The notes: generated by a model from the letters alone, not told the origin. A stretch of DNA of 64,000 nt from Asterias amurensis (GCF_032118995.1 NC_092661.1:2544501-2608500), one strand, 5' to 3'; positions 26,514 to 39,300 are shown, counted from the first letter of the stretch. Numbers and translations: made by a program.

Positions 26514-29500
26514 TAGACCGGCAGCCCAGAGCACTTTGGTTAAAGGAACGAGGTACCAATACTTGAGTACATGAACATTTAGTGGATAACCTGACATAGT
26601 CAGATAAGATGTCTGCCGGGGACCCCCCGCTGCGTGTTGCGCATGGACCCCCAACAAAGAGGAAAAATAATGGGCTGGATCAAACATTCTAGGTACCACA
26701 TGAAACCAAGTGGAAATGGGCTTTACCATGATACTAAGTAAAAAAATCAACTGCCAGACAAATTTTCTGCTGCATTAGGCCTGCCACACCCCCTCCCCCA
26801 AATATTTAGTGTACAAACCAATAATGGGTTGAAATTAACCAGTTGTCAAATTAGCTCAGATTTACATGAAACTTTGTCTAACTGTTCCACTATGGCTAAA
26901 ATGAACACAAACCAAAAATTAAATCCATACTCCGTACCGTTTCCGAAATACAGCCGCTTAAAATATGCTAAAATCTCCCCCATTTTGAGCTCCGCCCCCG
27001 TCCGACACCCTGCGTCATGGTGGTATTTTTTCAAACGTTAAGAGCCCGTAATTTATTAACGACCCCAGCTGTTTGGCTGAAAGGTGTATGCTTTTTAAGA
27101 TGTGGCCCTTGATTCATAATTAATTGGCTGCACTGGGCCTGCCAGACCCCCGGGGTTAAACATTGGAGGAACCACCTGAAACCAAGTTGAAATGACCAAT
27201 GACAATGTTTGTAATACAGTTAGTATCAACTGCCAGACAAAAGTTTTGCTGAATTGGGCTTGACAGACACTGACACCTCCCCTCCCCCGGATTAAACATC
27301 TGAGGAACCACCTGAAACCAAGTTGAAATGACCAATAACAGTATTCTTAATACAAGTATCAACTGCCAGACAAAGGTTTTGCTGCATTGATCCCGGCAGC
27401 AGGAGATAACTCCCTTCGATCCCCTGGGTTTCAGAGGAACCACCTGAAACCAAGTTGAAATGACCAATAACAATATTCTTAATACAAGTTTCAACTGGTA
27501 TCTGCCAGGCCCACAATGCAGCAAAACTTGTGTTTATTGGCCCAATGACCTGGGGACTAATGTAAAGTGTATAGAATTTGTTATTATTATTGTTATTTAC
27601 CTAGCGGCTGATCTGGTATAAAGAATAGTCATAGGCATATTGGCCATTTCAACTTGGTTTTAGGTCTTTCATACGAAGTTTAACCCCGGGGTTGGGGAGG
27701 TGTCTGCCGGGCCCAATGCAGCAAAACTTTTGTCTGGCGGTTGGTACTGGTATTACAAATAGTATTATTGGTCATTTCAACTTGGTGTCAGGTGGTTCCT
27801 CTGATGTTTAACCCTTTCAATACCATTGTCGAGTTTACTCGACCGTGCAATGCAAGCGCTTCCTTAACATTGCGTTGTGTAGTCGCTCCATCCCAATGTC
27901 GAGAAAACTCGACAGAAAAAAGCATTGCCTTTGAGAGATTGTATTTAATTTGTTTGGCGCCCTCTGTTGTTAGGTTTTATATAGACGGGTTGCTTGTTTA
28001 CCAAGCATTGCAATGGTATGTATTGTATAGGGGGTCGCCATTATGATTTTCCGAGAAAAGTACACCTCAAGATTTCACGCTTCTGTTTTTTTTCGTCAAA
28101 AATCACCATCATGTCTGCTCATTGCACGGAGGTTTTGGCATATATGTTTGCCTATAGTGACTCTATAAAAAGACTTGGGAAGTTCTATCAAAGTTCTATC
28201 AAAGTTCAACGCCGTGGGCTTGGGCGTGCATGGCGGGCGGGCCTGGACCCACTCGTGCTGGTCGAAGTGACCGTGGTAGCTGAACACTTTCCAAAACAGA
28301 TAAGATTGTTCAGCAAAATAGGTTCCGATTATGGTACAAATGGAAATAGAAGCCTATAATAAAAACGGTTATATTTTCTGAGAAGTTTTTACAAACTTTT
28401 CTTGAGGAAAAATAGGTTGAAAATCTTGTTGTTTTTCTTGAAACAGAAATCCCGAATAAAAATAGAAGTATTTTTTTTCAGAGAGAAATCTTGCAAACAA
28501 AATTATGATAATATATACAAATTTGACATCGTAGGAAAGGTCATTTCATATGCTACAAAGTGAATGCACAAAGTTTTTCAAAAAAAAAATGTCTTCCCAC
28601 AGAAAATCAAGATTGAAAACATTGTAAATTGCGTTATATTTTTTGTAGTGTGAAAAAATACGGTACACAGCATTGTGACCTTTGTCAACAATGCGGTATC
28701 CGGTTGGGCGCTTGCAATAAACAATGTGGTATTGAAAGGGTTAACCCGGGGGAGGGGAGGTGTCTGTCAGGCCCAATGCAGCAAACTTTTGTCTGGCAGT
28801 TGATACTGGTATTAAGAATATTGTTATTGGTTCTTTCAACTTGGTTTCAGGTGGTTCCTTTGATGTTTAACCCGGGGAGGGATGGTGTCCGTCAGGCTGC
28901 GCCCAATAAAGCAAAACATTTTTTTGTCTGGCGGCTGATATTGTCTTGTGTTAAGAATAGTGCATTAGGCCTATTGGTAATTTCAATTTGGATTTAGGTC
29001 GTTCCTCCGATGTTTAACCCCTGGGGTGGGGGTGTCTGGCAGGCCAAGTGCAGCCAAATTATGAATCAAGGGCCACATCTTAAATAGCATACACCTTTCA
29101 GCCAAACAGCTGGGGTCGTTATTAAATTACGGGCTCTTAACGTTTAAAAGAATACCACCACGGCGCGCGGTGTCGGCCGGGGGCGGAGCTCAAAAAGGGG
29201 GAGATTTTAGCATATTTTAAAAGGCTGTATCTCGGAAACGGTACGGAGTATGGATTCAATTTTTGGTTTGTGTTCGTTTTAACCATAGTGGAACAGTTAG
29301 ACAAAGTTTCATGTAAATCTGAGCTAATTTGACAACTGGTTAATTTCAACCCATAGGTTTGTACACTAAGTTTTTGGGGGAGGGGGTGTCTGGCAGGCCT
29401 AATGCAGCAGAAAATTTGTCTGGCGATTGATATTTTTTACTTAGTATCATGGTGATGACCATTTCCACTTGGTTTCATGTGGTACCTAGAATGTTTGATC

Positions 29501-29663
29501 CAGCCCATTATTTTGCCTCTTTGTTGGGGGTCCACGCGCTACATGCAGCGGAGGGTCCCCGGCAGACATCCATATCTGACTATGTCAGGTTATCCACTAA
29601 TGGTTCCTGTACTCAAATTGGTACCTCGTTCCTTTAACCTAAGTGCTCTGGGCTGCCGGTCTA
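26514..29663. mobile_element. Foldback element with ~1-kb inverted arms
   Basis: Ends are TAGACCGGCAGCCCAGAGC and its reverse complement. The arms (about 26514-27800 and 28745-29663) match over most of their length, including GGATAACCTGACATAGTC, TCTGCCGGGGACC and CCACATGAAACCAAGTGG. The arms also contain an internal array of GGTTTCAGGTGGTTCCTC-type segments. It sits in an R5 unit, with CTT on both sides (26511-26513 and 29664-29666) and the empty site GAGACCTTGTAGGCC seen in sister copies, so the target duplication is 3 bp. That length suits a PIF/Harbinger-like mechanism, though CTT is not the usual TWA. Without the nested insert it measures about 2.2 kb. No transposase was recognised. Confidence 0.8.
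27812..28740. mobile_element. piggyBac-like MITE nested in the foldback
   Basis: The termini CCCTTTCAATACCA and TGGTATTGAAAGGG are inverted repeats flanked by TTAA on both sides (27808-27811 and 28741-28744). The TTAA duplication and CCCTTT start are hallmarks of piggyBac elements. It is 929 bp long and lacks a recognisable transposase. Just inside the left end are two inverted GTCGAG-TTTACTCGAC type motifs (27828-27845 and 27898-27915). Confidence 0.82.
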
Positions 29664-29930
29664 CTTGTAGGCCTAATAAGCAAGTGTTATACGAGCCATG
29701 ACCCAAGTCCTTCTGAATCATTCACTTTGGATACTGAAGAAGGAATTGAGACTGAAGGGTTTCAATACCTGTTTACAGAGAAAGTAGGGTCAGACTGTTC
29801 GATGATTGGTCTCAGCCTTGTCGACATGTAGATGTTTTGGAGACTGGAGCTGTATAGGCAAAGGAAACAAACACACATTATTGTTAAAAAGTAATACTTC
29901 TCATACTTATCGTAGCACCACCAAAGTAAT
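29664..29930 (+). repeat. R5 unit, right of the foldback
   Basis: Continues as GTAGGCCTAATAAGC, CAAGTCCTTCTGAATC, GAAGAAGGAATTGAGACT, but the donor-like GTAAGG is changed (GAAGGG) and the open segment is damaged. Confidence 0.75.
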
Positions 29931-29947
29931 TTTGTACAATTAATAAA

Positions 29948-30180
29948 ACAGGGCCCAATTTCATGGCTCTGCTTACTGTAAGCAAAGAATATATCTTACG
30001 GAAGCAGGAAATTAATCAAGTGAATTTAACAACCTGCTTAGCAGTGACTTTTGGCTTGTGCACGTAGGTACTCCAGGTTCTAGGCATCTTTGCTTACACA
30101 GCTAGTGCAGAAGTTTGGGGCTTAGCAAGCAATCGAGGAATGGTGATCAAGGTGATCCCTGGAGCATTCTATTTTGATCC
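29948..30180. repeat. Repeat family R3 copy
   Basis: Shares GGGCCCAATTTCATG, CTTACTGTAAGCAAAGAA, TTACGGAAGCAGG and TTTTGGCTT with 62225-62485. R3 ends resemble CCCAATTTCATGAAATTGGGC. Non-coding. Confidence 0.65.
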
Positions 30181-30223
30181 CATGTGTTGGGATACAGTAA
30201 TTGAGGATACTTACCTTGACAGT

Positions 30224-30822
30224 AGGCCTGGGCGAATTATTCGAATATCCGGCTAATGGCGAATAGGTTTTCCTATCCGTAACCGCAAATGCCTTTTTTT
30301 TTCTTAACCGGATATCCACATAGGGCGCGAATAGCTATTTATAAACCGGATAGTTCTGTAATTACAACCAAGTAACCGGATATTTTTTAATATCCCAATA
30401 TCCGTGGACGTCGGGCGACAACTGATGACATGAATGTTTTGTCTGAATCCTAATGAAACTTCTATTAAGACAGCATAAAACAGCATAAATTAAGTATTTA
30501 ACGATGCTCACCTCCGTGAAGAGTTAAAACAATGACATTTCTGACGTAATTTGTTCAAAGATTACAAAAGTTTTCCTTCACGTAGAGTCAATCACGATCA
30601 AAAGAAAAACCAAATCGCCATCTTTAAATTAGATCCGGTCAGTTTTATGAATGAACCGAGTGACACTGTCTAAAACTAATATCAATCTGCCATAAGATCT
30701 CATTCACAAACGAACAGCGCCCTCTAGCGGTGAAAACAACTATTCGAATATCCGGTTAATTTCGGATAGTTTGCCGGCGGTATCCGAATAACAAAATTTC
30801 ACTATTCGCCCAGCACTAGCGC
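30224..30822. mobile_element. hAT-like short TIR element of about 600 bp
   Basis: Near the left end, GGCCTGGGCGAATTATTCGAA, and at the right the complement of GTGCTGGGCGAATAGT form imperfect inverted ends. ATTCGAATATCCGG occurs inside both arms. The (C/G)CTGGGCGAAT style resembles hAT-type MITE ends, but no 8-bp target duplication was found, so the family call is tentative. Confidence 0.55.
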
Positions 30823-30825
30823 ACA

Positions 30826-31030
30826 CGCCATTTTTGTAACGCATGCATGCCAAAATATTTTGCCATACAATTTTGCCATACAATGACATCATCATTGACC
30901 AATGAAAACACTAGAAATGGTCTATGTGCGCTGACATCTTGCCATTTTGCCATACGCGCGTGTCACAAGATGATAATTTTGCCATACGGGTGTGTCACAA
31001 GATGATAATTTTGCCTTACGCGCATATTGA
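30826..31030 (+). repeat. Short tandem repeats, TTTTGCCATACG type
   Basis: TTTTGCCATAC recurs six times. Two copies of about 35 bp with GTGTCACAAGATGATAA are adjacent (about 30960-31020). Confidence 0.7.
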
Positions 31031-31950
31031 TACGCCGCGTCCACAGATGACACAGAGGGTGGTCGAGCTCAGCGTTCTCTGGGTTCTATTTCTATGACCA
31101 AAACACATTCAACCATGTTTTTCTTGAAATTTGTCAATAATGCCCCCTATTAATTATCATATTTAACAAAATTGATCAACAATGGTTATAAACAACTGAA
31201 TGAGGGCAGTATATACGTGGGTTGTAGTTTTAACCGACTATCACAGGCCAATTTGAACATTTTTTGGTGGGCCCTAGCGACTGCCTTGTGCACTAAAGAG
31301 TTGAGTAATTAACTGTTGAACACTGTCAAACTTTGTGAAAACTGTGCGGGGAGTACAAATTCGTATGAGTGTCTGTTTATTGAAAATTTATCTCGGTCAA
31401 ACATTTTGTTCCTTTGTGAAAACTAAAAATGCAGCAAGTAGTTGTTTTTGGCCCCATGCCCGCACTTTAATATACCATGTAAAAATTGGGAAATCTCAGT
31501 GTTTGTGGCAACGTAAAAGAGGAAATCACAACATGCAGTGAATTTTACCAACATAGGGTGTCAACTGCGAGATTTAAAAAGTGTAACAATTTGAATTTTT
31601 TTCATTGACACAGAATGACATGGAGTATAATCATGACATTTTCCAGGCATCTTCACCTTGTTGCGGATCATGGGCTCGAATTGGGTGTTAAAAGAAAAAA
31701 GATACGGTAATAATTACTGTTTTCCGAAAACATTGGCAATTATTGACATTCAACTTCACATATTTATTTTGATTTGTTTTTATGCATCATGTACATAAAT
31801 TAACTTTTTAAGGGAAAACACAAATTTCAGTTATACTGGGCAAAGTTTAATAAAGCTGTCTAAACACAGAAAATTGCAGAAAAAGAACCATTATGGCATG
31901 TTGACTAAAGTAACCAGTTTCTGTCAGGCATGATTTTTCTGTACATATAG
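31031..31950. other. No feature recognised
   Basis: AT-rich DNA without supported coding sequence or clear repeat structure. Confidence 0.5.
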
Positions 31951-31954
31951 CAAA

Positions 31955-32505
31955 TTTTTAAGCCTACACTGACAGGCTTTATCAAATTGGGCCGTTGTCA
32001 AGCAGAAAGTACTGCTTGACAAATTTCTTTGCTAAGCAAAAATTGAGTGGGGCACCAGTCAAAACAATGTTAACTTGTCATGGAGTGGCTGATAACTTGT
32101 TTCTGTTTAGCAATACTTTTCTGCGCCAGGCTTTGAAAATGGGCCCACATGGGCGACACAGGCCACAGCTCCATTGAAATACTCCAACTTCTTCTGGAAA
32201 TGTGTTTTAAAATATGTTTTTTAAGATATAAAGAGCTAAATCGTTATGACAGTATACATGTCAAATTATTTTAACAATTTTCAGCACAATATTGTTCTTA
32301 TTCAGTGACACCAGGGCCAAATTTAATAAAGTCTGGTCATTGCTGGGTGAGTACAAAAACTTGCTAAGCACAAACAAATCTTGCTTAGCAGGAACAGGAA
32401 TACCAGCTACTTTTCCATAAAGTTAATATTGTTGCCACTGGTGCTACACCAACTATTTGTTTAGCAAAGAATTTCTGCTAACCGGCTTTATGAATTTTAG
32501 GCTCA
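31955..32505. repeat. Repeat family R3, two diverged copies
   Basis: Both segments carry GCTAAGCA/TGCTTAGC motifs, GGTGGCTGATAAC- or TTGCCACTGGTGC-type tracts, and a GGCTTTAT(C/G)AA end. They match parts of 62040-62240 and are strongly diverged. Confidence 0.55.
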
Positions 32506-33849
32506 GTTTCAGAACAAACTCGCTTTGGACGGGTTGTCATGGACGATTGTGCAAAAAAGAAGTTTTCAAAACTCAGCCTCCAAAAGTTTTAAAAACAAAG
32601 ACTAATAGCAAACTCACACAAGCGGAACACAGTCCTTCTTTTCTAAGGGCCCGTAGCACTTGGGCATGCCTTGAAAAGAATTTTAGTCGTGCATAATACG
32701 TTTCAATTTGGAGAAGTTTCGGACGACATGTTGGTTCGGTAATTCTAACCTGCACATTTCAACAATGTCGTCTGCGCACCGAATAATTGAGTCAACACAT
32801 GTGTTTTTTATTTTACTTTTCGGCCTGCGGGTTGTGTTGTAAAATCCAACAATTCTTCAAATTCTGCGAATGAAAATTCTTTGCAGCACTTTTATTTTCA
32901 AGACAAAAAAAAATCTCAACTCACCATTACACTTTTGTAGTAGTTTGAACTCGGAAATCCGGTGAAAAGCTGAATTTCTTGGAGATAAAAGACACGGAAA
33001 CTTTTCAAAGTCCTCCATTTTTTCTTTGAAATGTGCAAATCATGCAGATTTTCACCTACGACCCAAGCCGGCGTCCTCCGTCCAGCCCCCAGCCAATCAG
33101 CAACCAGCTTTGACATTTGCATAACAAAGCCGGACCGTCTAGAATTTTCTTGCCCAACTTTTGTGACCATATTAGGTACTAAATGGGCGGGCCCTGCAAG
33201 AGTTGAAACTATTTATTTTAAAAGGGGTGATCGGGTACGTCTTCTTGCATGGGGTAAACTCGTGAAATTATTAAACCAGTGTTTACATGGTGAGATTAGT
33301 ATTGACTGATAACTAAGTGAACACTGACCCTAGAAGAAAATAGAAGACACAGAATAATAGAAGTGAGATTTGTTGTCTTAAGGTATGGAGAATTTAGAAG
33401 TTGATCAATACCACCATCCGCTGATTAAAGAAATTATCAACTGGATTATACTATTAATGGTTTCAATATCCAAAATAACTTTTCTTTTTCCAAGACAGTT
33501 TTCTTCTCTCTTTACATATAATTACTTTTTTAACAGATCAATCTTTAGTCGCTATCTGTCAATTTCCCAATTTGTTTTCGGGTAATTTCGTCAGTTTCTG
33601 TTCACCCCGTTGAACCCGACTTTCCCCTGCCATTGATCCCCATTATTATTATGGAAGGATACCCTTCCCCACGTGGGTGACCCAACGCTTCTCTGTCCCT
33701 ACCAATTAAGTAGTCTGTACACTTTCTGTACAGCCTTTTTTTTAAGTTGTATTAGCATCTGAGAAGTCAGGGAAATGATCAACCAATGTTGTTGTTTTTG
33801 TTTTACACGTGTTTGACATACGATCGGAACATGGGACTGATTTCATAAA
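32506..33849. other. No gene recognised
   Basis: Mixed AT-rich sequence. Only short open frames occur, none with splice-paired neighbours or a recognisable domain. Confidence 0.5.
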
Positions 33850-34688
33850 TCAGTGTATGGTTGTGTAGTTTCCCGTTGACTTGTGTATGGTTGTTTAGTT
33901 TCCTATTGACTTGTGTATGGTTGTGTAGTTTCCCATTGACATGTGTATGGTTGTGTAGTTTCCCATTGACATGTGTATGGTTGTGTAGTTTCCCATTGAC
34001 TTGTGTATGGTTGTGTAGTTTCCCATTGACTTTTGTATGGTTGTGTAGTTTCCCATTGCATTGTGTATGGTTGTGTAGTTTCCCATTGACTTGTGTATGG
34101 TTGTGTAGTTTCCCATTGACTTGTGTATGGTTGTGAAGTGTCCCATTGACTTGTGTATGGTTGTGCAGTTTTCCTTTGACTTGTGTATGGTCGTGTAGTT
34201 TCCCGTTGACTTGTGTATGGTTGTGTAGTTTCCCATTGACTTGTGTATGGTTGTGTAGTTTCCCATTGACTTGTGTATGGTTGTGTAGTTTCCCATTGCA
34301 TTGTGTATGGTTGTGTAGTTTCCGATTGACTTGTGTATGGTTGTGTAGTTTCCCGTTGACTTGTGGATGGTTGTGTTAGTTTCCCATTTGACTTGTGTAT
34401 GGTTGTGAAGTGTCCCATTTAATTGTGTATGGTTGTGTAGTTTCCCATTAACTTGTGTATGGTTGTGTAGTTTCCCATTGCATTGTGTATGGTTGTGTTG
34501 TTTCCCATTGACTTGTGTATGATTGTGTAGTTTCCCATTGACTTGTGTATGGTTGTGAAGTGTCCCATTGACTTGTGTATGGTTGGGCAGTTTCCCTTAG
34601 ACTTGTGTATGGTTGTGTAGTTTCCCGTTGACTTGTGTATGGTTGTGTAGTTTCCCATTGACTTGTGTATGGTTGTGTAGTTTCCAAA
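33850..34688. repeat. 30-bp minisatellite, about 28 copies
   Basis: The unit is GTTTCCCATTGACTTGTGTA plus TGGTTGTGTA, repeated with a strict 30-bp period except for a few small slips. Variant units (CATTGCATTGTG; GAAGTGTCCCATT; CAGTTTCCTT-like) recur together about 422 bp apart, showing a higher-order duplication. Because 30 is divisible by 3, frames stay open on both strands (e.g. MGNYTTIHKS), but this is a by-product of the repeat. Confidence 0.95.
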
Positions 34689-35255
34689 ACAAAAAAAGGT
34701 AGATTTTTGCCTAGAATCGATTCCATGTTTTGTTATCTTTATGCTACTTTTGCCTATCGAGTAGCGTCATGTTTTCAAAATTTAGTGTTCTTGAAAATAT
34801 CGACTTTGGTAACCGGCTTGTGTTTCGGTTACTTCTGTTATTCAGAAATCGGTATCATTGGGTCTGTTCTTCGCGCGCCAGACTATTTCCAACGACGAAG
34901 CGAGTATCGATGTGAAGTGAGCGATTTCAAATTGCTCACTTCACATCGAAATCGGATTTGAGGCCGAGGTAAATGTCAATTATTTCTAAATTAACCACCA
35001 CTCTTCCTTCCTTCTTCTAAATGAATCGAACATTATCTTCAGGTATTTCTCATTTGAAAAATTCAACTGATCTTTGAATAGGTTGTAATACTTCAACAAA
35101 TTATGTGTCATAGTAATTCCACAAATGTAAGGAATAAAATGAGGTATGTTGGAGTAGTATTGGACTTTTTTAAGTGGGAGAAATTTGCAATCAAACTACC
35201 TCGCATTTTGCGACCTTTGAAAACTTAGCGTTTAAGACATGTATCGAAGGTGGGC
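34689..35255. other. No gene; small hairpin
   Basis: The arms CGATGTGAAGTGAGC and GCTCACTTCACATCG (34915-34949) form a tight hairpin. Nothing else is recognised. Confidence 0.6.
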
Positions 35256-35370
35256 TGTAATGGTGACAGTGATGAGACCGATGTTAAAAGAGGAGCCATT
35301 AACAGCTCAACAAGGTGACAGTGATGAGACCGATGTTAAAAGCGGAGCAATTAACAGCCTAACAAGGTGG
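35256..35370 (+). repeat. Tandem duplication, about 55 bp x 2
   Basis: GGTGACAGTGATGAGACCG and GATGTTAAAAG occur twice (about 35261 and 35314), with one GAGGAGCC/GCGGAGCA difference. Confidence 0.85.
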
Positions 35371-35393
35371 GCTAGTAGTAGTTTTACTTTAAC

Positions 35394-35784
35394 TTTAAAG
35401 GAACACGTTGCCTTGGATCGGTCGAGTTGGTCTTTGAAAAGCGTTTGTAACCGTTTTTTATAAATTGCATATGGGTAGAAAGATGTTGTAAAAGTAGAAT
35501 ACAATGATCCACACAAACATGCCTCGAAATTGCGTGGTTTTCCATTTACCTTGTCGACTAACACGTCGGCCATTTATGGGGGTCAAAATTTTGACTCCCA
35601 TAAATGGCCGACCTAGTTAGTTCGCACAGTAGAAGGAAAACCACGCAATTTCGAGGCAAACTTGTGTGGATCATTGTATTCTACTTTTAAAACATCTTTC
35701 CAACCATATGCATTTTATAAAAAACGGTTACAAACGCTTTTGTTTTGACCAACTCGTCCGATCCAAGGCAACGTGTTCCTTTAA
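35394..35784. mobile_element. Hairpin MITE, family R2
   Basis: Ends are AAAGGAACACGTTGCCTTGG and its complement. The arms of about 180 bp pair closely around a central palindrome TTTTGACTCCCATAAATGGC near 35575-35605. It shares both arms with 51391-51902. Non-coding. Confidence 0.85.
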
Positions 35785-36756
35785 GTTTATAATCAACACT
35801 CTAAACCAACACGAAAGAAGGAGCCAGTACTACTGCTGTACTAGGTAAAATCAGGTAAAATCCGAGCGAATAAACCAGCTACCTCTTCATGCAAATCACT
35901 TCAACTCAATTAACATTTTCCAATTTCCATAATCGATGCTGGAGCAGAGAGCGCACGTTTTGCTTTTCGGGATTTCCAAAGAAAGAACTTTCTCTTTAAG
36001 GCACCACCTTCACTAACTCTGTAGCACGCAACAAACATGCATATAAGTCCAGGTACCAGACTGGGCGTATATTTATATCTGGCGGGGAAAACCCGTAAAG
36101 CAAGGGGCTGCACATTCAAAATAATACGGGTAGGTTTGTGAAAAATATCAAATTTTTTTCATCACCAAAAAATTAGTTGAAAGTGTTTTAGTATATAAAA
36201 AAGACATTTCACGAATATTTTGGCTCTGTTTGTACAATTAAAAAAGATAGATTGGTGATTTAGAAAGTATTTCAATAATAGTACATGTACTATTAGCAGT
36301 GCCACCCCATTGCGTCACCTTCAAATAAACTTCCATTTTATTGTTTTTTCCAGAAACCATTGTGAAAGTTCCGTTGGTTATTGCCGTGATGCGTGTGTGT
36401 ACGTCACATGTGGTCAATAACGCCCAGTCTTTGCACTGACAATCAGGTGCAGCATTATACATCGGTAGTTGCATTTATCTGTGTGCAATTTATAACAAAC
36501 CAGCCCCTCCCCCCCCCCCAATTTCTTTTTTTGTTTAAATAATAATAATAATAATAATAATAATTAAGTAAATAAAAAATGCCCTATACAACCGTGGGCT
36601 CAGTTCAAAGATGAACCACTGATGAACCACTATGTCAAAAAATATTAGCAAAAGTAACAAACTTTTAAAAGCTACTAATTGTGCGCGATGGTAGCCCCAC
36701 CTTACCCCCCCCCCCCCAACCCCAAGCCTGGCAATCGTGCAGATCGAGTGCTATTC
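35785..36756. other. No gene; AAT microsatellite
   Basis: An (AAT)n run lies at about 36538-36565. The remainder is unclassified. Confidence 0.6.
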
Positions 36757-36952
36757 TCACGACAGCAATTTAACTAGGGTCCCTTGCTTAATTTTAGCAT
36801 GGTTGTAAAATGTAGCAATGTTGACTAAGATTTTGCAAAGAAACTTGAACAGCAGAAACAAATTGTTTCACTCAACGGGATACATTTTGAGAAATTTGAC
36901 AACCATGCTACAATTTAGCAAGGGACCCTTGCTAAATTTCTCTCGTGTGATA
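36757..36952. repeat. Hairpin element of about 195 bp
   Basis: AGGGTCCCTTGCTTAATTTT with GCATGGTTGT at the left pairs with ACAACCATGC, AATTTAGCAAGGGACCCTT at the right. The outer flanks CACGA...AGCAATTTAA also pair loosely. Confidence 0.7.
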
Positions 36953-39300
36953 CGAGTGGCTTTAATTGCAGAAGTCTGACTCTGAGATCATTTTAATCTG
37001 TACCAGCCACGCACCCTCTGAAGAACTGCTATACAATATCACTCGCGATAACTTATTAAATCCACAAGAGGGCGCTGTTTTGGGTTACCGCTATTCAATT
37101 CAGTGAAGTAGGCACAATTGGGGTTATCGAACTCTCCATGGCAACTCAACCGGAGCCGCCATTGTTCTGTCTCTTTGGGTTCTGCAACATCACCGTTATT
37201 TATAGTGGTTACACCATTAATTATTCATGGAGTGCGCTTCATGCTGACGGGTTGTCGTCCAGATTTTAATTTTCCCTGCAACGGCTATAACAGTACTTCA
37301 TTTTTTGTTATGAACACGAGCCCACCTTCTTCTAAAGTAAAGAGACTGGGGACTCATTTTCTTCGATGCTGAAACTTTAGACTACTAAAAGGATTTGGTA
37401 GCCCACCACAACATTAATTATTATATGGCCAAAGGGGGAATTAAAAGAAAGAAAACAAGAAACAATATTGGTTTAAAGTGTTACTGAAATGCTGAAATCG
37501 TCCAGCTGTATAAATGAAAAGTTCTTGGCGTGATCCTCCTCGACACGCCGAGGAATAGCGGCGATACTGATTTCCCACTGTGCCGTATGGGAGGCAACCA
37601 TAGGCAAAGACTATTATATTTTGCACCTGGAAAACTGTTTTGTTCTTATTCCTTGTGGAAGCTTAAGTCTCAGAACTTCCCCATATAATGGAGACTTTCC
37701 CGAATAATGTTATAACCAGACATTGGTCCTATTAAAATGAAAATTACATGTACATGTACACTGTACATGAAATGTACGAGCATTTGGTGCATGTAACAGT
37801 GACTACATTAATGCACTGTACATGTATGATAATGTGCATGTGCATCATTGTACATTATACATGTACAGTACACTGTATGCGAATGACGTGTTGTTCGCCA
37901 CCGTGAAAGGCCATAGAAACATCAATAACCGTTCACTTAGTTTTCAAAGCACCTGCCCAAAATGTTTATTCATCCGAAGTTGTCACAGCAAAACCAGGGG
38001 GACAAGGTCTTCGAAGCATTAAATAATCACGGGTGATCTGCAGCCAACCTAGCTTGACACGTTGGAGTTAATGACTCACATATTACTTTACATACATTAT
38101 ATAAAGATACAGACATTTATCTTTTTAATAAAAAAAATTATTAAAAAGAAAAACATGCAGAAACAGACATAACTCATAAATATCGGCTTTCCTAGCTTCT
38201 TGACAGTGTTAGATTCATTTTATGTCCATGTCGGCATGCTCGTATTTTTTACTGCTTTTGTGGAGATTGTCTGATCATGGAGGAATAAATTTATTTGATT
38301 TGAAAGTTCAAATTAACTGATGCCAAAAAATGTAAGTTTATGGTGGCCTTCATAGAAATTTATAGTGTTTAAATTTGCAGCAAACACCATTGTCGAAAAC
38401 ATATAGTGCCAAGAAGTTGGAAACATTTTAGTATATAAAATGAAATAATAACATATTACATTTGGAGTAATTTATAAATCATTGGGCCGAATCAAATTAG
38501 CTTAGAATCAACTAATTCCGAATTTGTATACCCTCTTTTTAACTTTCTTTATTTAACTTGTGAAGTTTCCTTTGGTCTTCCGAACTATAAAGGAAAGTAA
38601 ATATATATTTTCGAATAATTTGTTAGTTTTGTTGCCAAAAATATGTTAACACAAACTATTAGAAAGAATGCTCTTGATGATTGCTGCGTCAGTTTTGCAA
38701 TCCGCTTTAACTTCGTAGGCCTACATGTAGGCTAAGTAATATCACGCACTGAGCCAGTGCCAGTCTGCGGTTGCTTGCATGGTTGGTTCCACACATTGTG
38801 CATTGAAATACGGACCCCTTTGACTTGCAATATTATAGCAGACAGTTATTAGCTTTATAAATCGAACCAACGCTTAATATATCCATATGGTTTCATAATG
38901 ATGTTCTTTGTGTTTCTTTCATCCATGATTAATTTACAGAGACTACCCACCTCCTTTTTATCATAATAGACATTGTTCAATAATGGAGAACCTCAATCAA
39001 AACCACAATAATTATGTGACTAAAAATTGTATGAAACATTTCAAATATTTTTTTTTTTTTTTTTTTTTAATACGGGTCCCTAAACAAGAAGCTTTTTCCA
39101 TTTCCTTCAAATGACAACAGACGCAACAATTCGTACGTGATTTTTAAATTATTATTTGTTTTACAATCCCATAATACAACATTCAAAACTCACAAACGGA
39201 TGGTCCCAACAGATGCCGGGATGACCTAGGGGTGGGTTCCCCCTGGTAGTTCCACCCGTTGTATAATGGTGTGTGTTATGTCGCGCAGACAACCTACACT
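36953..39300. other. Intergenic upstream of gene C
   Basis: No gene is recognised. A TGTACATG-rich stretch (37744-37880) contains several short palindromes. The last 100 bp lead into the gene C promoter. Confidence 0.5.

Noticed and set aside
27994-28359. 121-codon open frame inside the piggyBac-like MITE as a transposase
   Set aside because: No piggyBac catalytic pattern or cysteine-rich end is visible, and the frame is too short.
33861-34658. Repetitive proteins on both strands and a CRISPR-like look
   Set aside because: Units are adjacent 30-bp copies without unique spacers, and this is animal DNA; it is a minisatellite.
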